Positions 21,034 through 29,600 of a DNA stretch of 61,147 nt are shown here, in pieces. Source of the stretch: a virus. The position numbers were made by a program, and so were the translations under genes. Location: the IMG/VR virus record IMGVR_UViG_3300042472_000140, positions 1-61,147 of that record; one strand, given 5' to 3'. The number at the start of each line of letters is the position of its first letter. Positions within the stretch are counted from its first letter, which is position 1. Under the pieces are notes generated by a model. That model was not told the DNA's origin, made no database searches, and saw only the letters and a list, made by a program, of their open reading frames with translations.

Positions 21034-21284
21034 AATCAGTAATACAAGCGAAGTTAATTAAGAAGCTAGAGGCTGAGGGCTACTACGTCATCAAGCTGTC
21101 GGTAACTAATAAGCCTGGGATTCCAGATCTGTTAGCTTTACCGCCAGGCTGCATGGCAGAGTTCTATGAGGTCAAGCAGCTAGGTAAGAAGCCTAGACCA
21201 CTACAAGTGTTCAGGATGAACGAGATAAAGAAGGGCAACTACGGTAAAACATACACACATGACGGTACTACAAAAGAATTCTGA
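21027..21284 (+). CDS. VRR-NUC domain nuclease, 85 aa
   Basis: Stand-alone VRR-NUC (PD-(D/E)XK-like) domain: MLESVIQAKLIKKLEAEGY with the first Glu, NKPGIPDLLAL with the metal-binding Asp, FYEVKQLG (E-x-K), and RPLQVFRMNEIKKG. Typical of phage VRR-NUC proteins, which act as structure-specific nucleases on branched DNA. Full length for a single-domain member. Confidence 0.82.
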   Translation: MLESVIQAKLIKKLEAEGYYVIKLSVTNKPGIPDLLALPPGCMAEFYEVKQLGKKPRPLQVFRMNEIKKGNYGKTYTHDGTTKEF

Positions 21285-21534
21285 TAAGCTAGCATACCAG
21301 CAGATTAAGTCTGGAATAAAGCTGTCTGAAATATACAAGAACTCTAAGATGGGATACCCTAGATTAAAGAAGATATTTAAGGAGTACGCCAAGAGAGAGA
21401 ACTCTCAGGACGGCATATGCTTCGGACACAAGAGTGAGCCATATTATGATTGTGAAGATTATACCATAGCTGAGTACAGCTATGATGACTTAAGTTTAAC
21501 AGAAAAAGAATTTTATGAAGGTAGAAGTAATTAA
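21259..21534 (+). CDS. Putative HTH protein, 91 aa
   Basis: QQIKSGIKLSEIYKNSKMGYPRLKKIFKEYAKR is a likely helix-turn-helix; the C-terminal half is acidic and Tyr-rich. An ATGATTGTGAA copy lies at 21446. Confidence 0.5.
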   Translation: MTVLQKNSDKLAYQQIKSGIKLSEIYKNSKMGYPRLKKIFKEYAKRENSQDGICFGHKSEPYYDCEDYTIAEYSYDDLSLTEKEFYEGRSN

Positions 21535-21919
21535 AAGTTCTGGTGGCTATTGGTATAGCACACGAACTGGGGAACAGTTTGATGTAACAGAAAAGAATGA
21601 CCACATGTTCTTTGTGACTGTTGGTGACGACGTTAGACACATACACGAGTTCCACTGCAAGGTGGTTGAAGAAGACGCTCACTACGACAACTCTAACGGA
21701 AGTTTATATCTAATAGGTCATAAGTTAGGATTAAATTCTTGGGAACAAGATTTAATTAAACGGATTGTAAGATGCCGTAAGAAGGGTCAGTTTATAGAAG
21801 ACCTAGAGAAAACAAAACGTGTAATAGATTTATACATAGCAGAATATGACCAGAGCAGTATACATAGCAGATGTTACGGTGGTAGCGTCAAAGAAGAGGA
21901 TAAAAAGAAAAATCGTTAG
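21515..21919 (+). CDS. Hypothetical protein, 134 aa
   Basis: N-terminal VIKSSGGYWYSTRTGEQFDVTEK reads as a beta-rich domain; the C-terminal third is Lys-rich. Overlaps the next gene by 74 bp, unusually long for this genome, so one of the two ends may be wrong. Confidence 0.55.
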   Translation: MKVEVIKSSGGYWYSTRTGEQFDVTEKNDHMFFVTVGDDVRHIHEFHCKVVEEDAHYDNSNGSLYLIGHKLGLNSWEQDLIKRIVRCRKKGQFIEDLEKTKRVIDLYIAEYDQSSIHSRCYGGSVKEEDKKKNR

Positions 21920-22091
21920 TAAACAGTACCCGATGACACTGAACGAGGATGGAACCATACCAGCTGACACACTAAACCGTCAGCTGTTTAAACTCGTCAA
22001 GTCTGTCATAGATATTCATCACTTTAAGGAATATTCTTACACATTTAACATAGACTCATACAAATTTAGTTCAAAAATATACGGAACTTAA
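21846..22091 (+). CDS. Hypothetical protein, 81 aa
   Basis: MTRAVYIADVTVVASKKRIKRKIVSKQYPM..., with ADTLNRQLFKLVKSVIDI. The 74-bp overlap with the previous gene leaves its start uncertain. Confidence 0.45.
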   Translation: MTRAVYIADVTVVASKKRIKRKIVSKQYPMTLNEDGTIPADTLNRQLFKLVKSVIDIHHFKEYSYTFNIDSYKFSSKIYGT

Positions 22092-22122
22092 TTGATAATC
22101 TAAATAATAAACAATATATTTG
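22092..22122 (+). promoter_or_regulatory. Promoter TTG-20-TATATTTG
   Basis: TTG 22092-22094, 20-nt spacer, -7 box TATATTTG 22115-22122. Drives the last three early genes; transcript start near 22127. Confidence 0.7.
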
Positions 22123-22139
22123 TCCATAAACTTAAAGTT

Positions 22140-22319
22140 ATGGAACTAAACACTGCATACATTAACTCAACAATGAACGAAGTTCACGACCTATGCAACG
22201 ACCTATACGAGGCGATGATGGATAGTGAGTCTGTTGATCATATTATAAAAACTCTTAAACGAGCGTTGAGTGACATACAAAAATCTTATGATGGAGAAAG
22301 CCAAAATCAGAGCCATTGA
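22140..22319 (+). CDS. Small protein, 59 aa
   Basis: MELNTAYINSTMNEVHDLCNDLYEAMMDSE..., helical, begins 13 nt from the predicted transcription start. Overlaps the phosphoesterase gene by about 30 bp. Confidence 0.55.
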   Translation: MELNTAYINSTMNEVHDLCNDLYEAMMDSESVDHIIKTLKRALSDIQKSYDGESQNQSH

Positions 22320-23436
22320 GTTATACAACTCTGGCGTTACTAATAAAACAGAGATTGCCAGAGAGGTAGCCAAGGAGCTAGGAATGGAGTACAGTGACTC
22401 GTTTAGAAAGACAATACATAACTGTGTAATAAGTAAGGGTAAGTCTAGCGGATGGGAGGACGGAAAGTCAACATCACTTATAGACGAGTGTGAGAAGGTT
22501 GGACTAGATCCTTCTAAGGTCAGTGACTTCTGGTACAAGGGAGAGCACTACTCAATAAGATCTAAGAGTAACATCAAGGAGTTCGTTTACGATGACTTTA
22601 AGGCAGACTTTATAGAAGAGATATCTAAGTGGTCACCTAAGTACCCAAAGATCGTTAGAAAGGACGTAAACTACCCACACTGCATGATATTTGATCCAGC
22701 TGATATACACATAGGTAAGCTATGTAGCTCATTTGAAACTGGAGAGGACTACAACCAACAGATAGCTGTTAAGAGAGTCATGGAAGGAATGCATGGTATC
22801 ATTGACAAGGCAAAAGGATTTAACATCGACAAGATAATATTCATTGCTGGAAATGACATCCTACACACAGACAACCCTAGAAGACAGACTACGTCAGGTA
22901 CTCCACAAGATACTGACGGAATGTGGTACGATAACTTTGTAACTGCAAAGAGATTACTAGTTGACATAATCGAGACGCTTGTTCAGATAGCTGACGTAGA
23001 GGTGGTATATAATCCATCTAACCACGACTACATGTCTGGTTTTATGTTACTTGACTCTGTAACAAGTTGGTTTAGAAATCATAAGAACATAACGTTTAAG
23101 AACGACATGTCTCATAGAAAGTACAGCATCTACGGTCAGTGCTTAATAGGTACTACACACATGGATGGTGCTAAGGTTGCGGACCTTCCGTTACTTATGG
23201 CGCACGAGGCGTCTGCCTGGTGGGCTGAATGTAAGCACAGATACATATTTGGACATCATATACATCACAAGACGTCTAAGGACTTCATGTCTGTGTGTGT
23301 TGAGACCTTGAGGTCCCCTAGTGGTACTGATAGCTGGCACCATCGTCAAGGTTACTCCCATGCACCTAAGGCTGTTGAGGCATTTATATTAAGTCCAGTT
23401 CATGGGCAGGTAGCCCGTCTTACACATTTATTCTAA
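22288..23436 (+). CDS. Calcineurin-like metallophosphoesterase with N-terminal HTH
   Basis: 382 residues from ATG 22288. The N-terminal helix-turn-helix (AIELYNSGVTNKTEIAREVAKELG) is followed by the phosphoesterase domain with all metal-binding motifs: DPADIHIGK near 135, AGNDIL near 188, NPSNHDY near 246, and FGHHIHHK near 325. Predicted dinuclear metal phosphoesterase or nuclease acting on nucleic acid. Similar HTH-phosphoesterase proteins are common in phages; the exact substrate is unknown. Confidence 0.8.
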   Translation: MMEKAKIRAIELYNSGVTNKTEIAREVAKELGMEYSDSFRKTIHNCVISKGKSSGWEDGKSTSLIDECEKVGLDPSKVSDFWYKGEHYSIRSKSNIKEFVYDDFKADFIEEISKWSPKYPKIVRKDVNYPHCMIFDPADIHIGKLCSSFETGEDYNQQIAVKRVMEGMHGIIDKAKGFNIDKIIFIAGNDILHTDNPRRQTTSGTPQDTDGMWYDNFVTAKRLLVDIIETLVQIADVEVVYNPSNHDYMSGFMLLDSVTSWFRNHKNITFKNDMSHRKYSIYGQCLIGTTHMDGAKVADLPLLMAHEASAWWAECKHRYIFGHHIHHKTSKDFMSVCVETLRSPSGTDSWHHRQGYSHAPKAVEAFILSPVHGQVARLTHLF

Positions 23437-23603
23437 TGGAACACATAGACGTTAATACGATGATAGCTGTAGTTGAAGAGTACATCCTAAAGGTAAAGGG
23501 TGTGCACGTTAAGATAGAGCTACGATACCATCCGTTTGTCATACAACGAGATGTTGACATGCTACACTGGTGCTATAACGTTGCGCTAGACTACGACAAG
23601 TAA
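23436..23603 (+). CDS. Small protein, 55 aa
   Basis: MEHIDVNTMIAVVEEYILKVKG... ending DYDK. One-base overlap with the previous stop. Last gene of the rightward unit. Confidence 0.5.
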   Translation: MEHIDVNTMIAVVEEYILKVKGVHVKIELRYHPFVIQRDVDMLHWCYNVALDYDK

Positions 23604-23614
23604 TTAGAATGATA

Positions 23615-23655
23615 AATGTCCAGTTAATTTCAAACTTAACTGGACATTCTTTTTT
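23615..23655 (+). terminator. Intrinsic terminator between convergent units
   Basis: Perfect 13-bp stem AATGTCCAGTTAA/TTAACTGGACATT with 8-nt loop, then CTTTTTT on the plus strand. It ends the rightward unit; the late leftward unit ends at 23654 and may use the same hairpin. Confidence 0.9.
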
Positions 23656-26600
23656 ACTTCCTCTTTGAATACTTCTTATCGTATATGTATAAGGCTTGCT
23701 TTGATAACTTCATCTTAGCTTTACCCATAACTTCAGATAGTATTTTCTTTTCTTCACTATCAAGTTCTGATCCGTATCTGTTATAAAGTCTTAACGCTTG
23801 AACTTCAGGAGTTTCTTCATACAGTATATCAAGTATCGACCTATCGATGTTCATGTTCTTGATGTATGCATAATATTTTTTAGCGTACTTCTCCTGGTCT
23901 TTTTTCTCAAAGTTAGTTTTTATTAAATCTACTAACTCACCATTTGACAACTCCTTCCCGTCCTTATATATATTCTTGATGGTGTTGTACACCTTCTGTT
24001 CTTTGTTATATATATCTGTCTCGATAATCATCTCTTGATTTTCTATCTTGTCCTCTTCCTTATATCTGATGTTATCTTTGTTAGTAGTTCTCTTTAACTT
24101 CCTAGCTGAAGCATCAAATACATTACTAAAGGCATCTGAGAATTCAGCTCCGTATCCATCCTTATTAAAGAATCCATTCACAGATGCATAAAATATAGAT
24201 ATCATAGGGTTAGTATTCTCACTTGTAACTATCTTCTCTATAGCCGCCTTAGTTCTAATAGGAGACAACCCTAGACTAGGTGCTATCTTTTTATATATCT
24301 CCTCTACCTTATCGTCGTACATTCCCTCCGCACTAGCTGCTATCTTTTTATCTCTAGGTTCTCTAAAGATTTTCTCCCCAGTAAATGAATCCCAGTTAAA
24401 ACTATACGTTAGAAGTCCAGATATAAGTGGATTTCTAGATGCAATATCAGACGGTGAGAATGGAGTTGATGCCGATATAGATTTATTTATCACCTCTTGG
24501 TCTACATCATATTTAATTCCTGCCTCTGATAGTAAGTACTTGTACGTGAACTGCTCTGCCACAGTAGACATTACAGATAGAACTGGTAATTTTTTTACTC
24601 TGTAGTACTCGTACTCTCCATCCTTATCCTTCTTACCAGTAAATATTATATGGTATGTTGCCTTCTCGTAATCAGATAATGAATCTAACACCTCTAATAC
24701 TTTCTTCTTCTCTTCTTCGTCATCTCCAACTGATCTCATAAGTGCAGCTAAAGACAGTGCCGCTACTGATCCAGCCATTACTGCCGCTTGAACTAAGCTA
24801 GAAGTAAATCCTAGTGGGTTATTTTTAGCGTACTCAAGAGGTCTTCTAAATCCTTGCATGGATGCATTTAAGTATGGCATCACATTATCAGCCGTCTTAA
24901 CCCATGTCCCTCCCTGATTGAAGTCCATTGTCTCTCTAGCATTCCTTGTTGCCTCGTACATTATATCATCTAGTTCCTTAGCGTCAGGGTCTCTTCCGTT
25001 TTCTTTTTTGAATTTAGATATCTCGTCACCTTTTACTTTATCATAAACAGCAAGTCTAAACGCAAGTTCAGATTTTTCTCCTAGGTAGGACATGATGTTT
25101 CCGTAGCCAACTAATACCTTCTGACTGATATTTAGTATCTTATTTTTAGGAGACAGTGACTTCAATGCTCTAAGACCGTCGTTAGATAGAAAGTCCATAG
25201 CTCCACCATGCTCAACGTATTCGTTGTATATTACATTCTTTCTATTCTTAGTTGCTACTCCCTTCAAGAACTTTCTAACAAAGTCATAGCTTAACTGAGC
25301 ACCTCCAACTAGCTTGAACTTTGAGTACACATCAGAGAAGAATAATATGTTCTGGAAATCTACTGCTGTGTTACCAATAATGAACAACGGGTTACCTCCA
25401 GTCGCAAAGAACCTTAGTATTTTAGCTCCAGTTAATGTACCAATTAAATTAAGTGCCTGGTTTGAAGACTTAATATCTAACAGCTGTGTAGCATATTCAT
25501 CTTTAACTACTAGGTCCGTCTTCACTCCATTCTTAAAGAATGACACTATGCTGTACCCTATAGGCACATTATTTTGGTTGTACTTATACTGAATAGACCC
25601 AGTAGATGTCTGCTTTACTATAGGGTTATCTATTATGAATTCAGACATAGCGTCTCTCTGTTCTTGAGTTGCTCCATCAATAGCGTCACTGAACTCATTT
25701 AGCATCTTATTCTCGAACGCTCGTCCTTCAACAGACATAACGTTCAACATAAGGAGCCACTTAGAGTCAAATATTATAGCGTTCTCGTTACTGTCAGTAA
25801 GAGCCATTATATCTTTCTTACTAACTCCTAACTTACTAGCCTCTCTATCTACAGTAGCTGGGTCTAAGTTATCTCCAATGATGTACTTAATAGTTCTAAT
25901 AGGAGAGTACTCTATATCTCTCAGGTTTATGTAAGTCTCTTCGTTTATTCTACCTGACTCGTACAGCTTCTTTAAGTTTTCTGAGAACACACCAAAATAT
26001 TTAGTAGCTCTTTCGCTTAAGTCGTTGAATTTCTTTTCACCTATCTTATTCTTTATAGCATCTAAATCTTTTAAAGCCTTCACCTCAGAGTAACCGTCCA
26101 TACCAGTGTATGGCTCTGCTCCTTGCTTGGCTCTACTCTCATTAATAGCTACCATACGTCTTGCGTATATGATATCATCAAGTGTATCTAAATCATTCTT
26201 TTTCAAATCTTTATAGATATCAGCCTCAGCATTTTTAAATCTGTAGTTAGCAAAACCACTAGCTCCAGCCTTGTTGACTAATAAGTTGTAAGCTCTTATT
26301 GACTCCTTGCTTCCGATGCCTTTAATTAATCTCTTAATGTCGGACTGTCTATCAATAAATTTATTTCTTATTGCTCTAATTCTATCTCTTATAGTCAGCT
26401 TCTTCTGTCTAGCCATAAGTTCTTTCTGACTAGCTTCCCTTATCTTACTCACAGTGACGTCACCAGTGTCTGGCTCCATTGCGTCGTTGATATTCTTGTC
26501 AGAGTATCCCTGGTCCTTTAAGTACTGACGGATAGCAGCGTCAGAGAACCCTTGGTCCTTAGTCAACTTAACTATGTCGTTGATGGTCTTAGGCTTCTGC

Positions 26601-29600
26601 TTACGTGGAGATATACTCTCTTCGATACCAGTAACCTCTTCAGCTATCTGCTTACGTGGTGTGATCTGCTTGGATATGTTCTTAGGGAACCTCTTGAAGT
26701 TTATGCCTCCACCTACTCCGTCACCTTTGAACGTGATCATGTCACCATCGATACTAGTTATCTTACCCTTAGACCCGTACACCTCAACGTCATCTCCTAC
26801 CTTGTAAGTTTCTTCAGCTATAGGCTTCATAGATACATTGTCCTTAGAAGCCTCAAGCGACATTGTAGTCTGTGCTCTGAGTTCGTTATTTCTCCATCTA
26901 GCAACGACCATGTCATACCCGTTCTCGTTAGCGACCTGAGTTATAAATGCCAACTGGTAGTTAGGGCTGAATGATTGTGAAGGACGTGCAACCTCGAATC
27001 TTTTCTTAGCCTCGTCATAGAAGTTTTCTGGATCACTATTAAAGTCGTACACCTTACCGTTAGGAACAAGGACAGTGTGTAGTACGTTACCAACACCTGG
27101 CTCAACCTGGTTGTCCATCGTGTAGTACATCGCAAGTCCTCCAACAGCAGATAAGGCTCCACCTTCTTCCTTCCCAGTGATGATATTCTCTCCAGTTCCA
27201 GGCTTAATTACATCTCTATTGTCGTTTGAGTAGTGATGGAACACGAAGTTTCCGCTCTTATCTTCAGTCAACTTGTTTGACAGCTCTGGAGCAAGTTGCT
27301 TTCTAGAAGAAATTTCTTTTATCCCTATGCCATAAGGAGCAACAACTTGAGATTGCTCAGATCGAGACATATCATCACGATATTTATCCTTTATTTCAGA
27401 AGGCATTATATCATAAGAATTAATTTTCTTATCTGGAACACCTACAACAGAACCTAATATATCTGTTTCATATGTAGAATGTTTAGATTTTTCACCTAAT
27501 TTATCAGCCTTTAAAACTAACATAATATCTCCCATCTCAAAATTATTATCTTGATAGAATCCATCACGTAAATCATTTGGATCAACAAATGCATTATATT
27601 TTTCTAATACTTTTTTTGCTAGAGTATTTTTAGTTTGTTGTTCATTTATAGCTATAATAAAATTCTTTCTATCAGCCCCCATAAATAGGTCTTCATAAGA
27701 ATTATATTTTTCTAATATAGATTTTATCTTAGATGTTGGTTTAGATTCTAGTAATTCTTTTTTAAAGTTATTAAATTCAATAGCTCCTTCAATTCTTCTT
27801 CTAATTAAATTAGTAACAGTCTTGTTGAATAATTTTGATCTCTGAGGGGATCCACTTATAATAAATATATAATCAGATTTAGCTATATTATTATCTAAAG
27901 TTTTCTTTTTAGCACCAGAAGCCCATATTACATTATTACTTCTATTCTCAGGATCTAACGCAAACGATGGTCCAGCATCTAAGAAATGTTCTCCATTTAA
28001 TACTGAATCAAAATAATTTCCTCTTCCTAATTGATCAGCAACCCAAAACCAAACCTTTTGTTTTTTAGATGAAATATCAGATATTAATGAATCAATATCA
28101 ATAATATCTTCTTTCGTTACAAAAGTTAATTTTTGATCTTTACTTACTTTTACTTGTTTTCTTGGTTCAGTAGATTCAACAATATTAGTTGTAACACCAG
28201 TTATTGACATCATATTAATATCAGCCTCACTAATCACCTTACCCTTAGCTACCTTTCTAGCTATAGTGTTGAGCATGTCGTAGGTCTCGTTTCTGTTGAA
28301 CGGATCTAATTTAGATATCTTAGCCAACTTATCTATCCATCTGAAGATAGTATCCTTAACAGATGTAGAAAATGAATTATAGTTCTCAGCTAATACACCT
28401 ACTAGTTCAGCTAGTTTCTCTTCGTTCTGAATATTCTCATCGTAGTTAGATATAAAGTCATTCAATTTTTTATTTACATCTACATCAACTTTAAGCCATA
28501 TAGCTTCAATCATTCGTTTAGTTATATCAGCAGCATTTTTATCTGTCTTAACCTTATTTATTAAGATAGCATGGAATACCTCGTGAGCTACAGTTCTATT
28601 GTTAGCTGACGTTCCATTAATATGTATGGTATTCGTTTTTGCATTAAACTCACCATTTGATGATTGCTTCAGTCCTTCTTCTTTTGTAGCAGCTCTATAT
28701 GACTCATCTGTATCATGAACTATAAACTTAGTGCCTGGTATAACCTTAGATACTGCCTTAGCTGCTCTAGCTACTGCCTTAGATATTTTCTTATTAACTA
28801 TAGTATACGCCTTCTGGTCAATCTCTTGATCTGTTCCAGACAATAACTGTCCGATAGCCTCAACCTCTTGCTCTACGGTAGGACCTTCTTTTGTAGCTGG
28901 TAACAAAGGAGTTATCAGCTTGTCATACTTGTCGTATATCTCGTTGTACTTCGTTAGGTCTTCAGGAGTCATTAGGGTCTTATCTACTTCACCGTTAACC
29001 TTGTAGTCTTCTATGTTAGGTATAACGTCAGATAACTCCGCTTGTTCTTCTGCTCTTAAGGTTGCTACTTGGTCTTGTTCAGTAGGTTGAACTGCTGATG
29101 CCTTATCTTGTAAATTAAACAATTCTGACTGTGCAACATCAAATTTATCTGCCTTAGAACGAAAGTCTGGATTAGCCATAACTTCCTCTTCAGTTAAACC
29201 TTGATCTTCCAACTCAGCTTGCAGGATGGTTTTTTCATCCCAAAGAGAATCAACTTCTGCCTGCTTAGCGTCTACTTCTTCTTGCTGTACTTCGCTTGTG
29301 ACAACGCTATCGCCACGATCTGCTTCTGGCTGCGTGGTTTCCCGTTTGCCCCCTTCGCTGATCCCGACTTCTTGTTGTCCTTCACCAGTTCTCTGATATT
29401 CGCTTGTACTGACTTCTTGGACGTTGCTTTCTTTAGTGGCATCTTCTGATATCTTTGTTAGTTCGTTATTTATCTCGGCAACTCTTGCCTTCTGTGATGC
29501 GACAAGGTTTTCATCCTTGCCAGCAATTTCTTTTTCTAGTTTATTTCTTTCTAATGTAAGAGTTAATGCACTCTTTAAATTCTCGCCAGTTATATTATCA

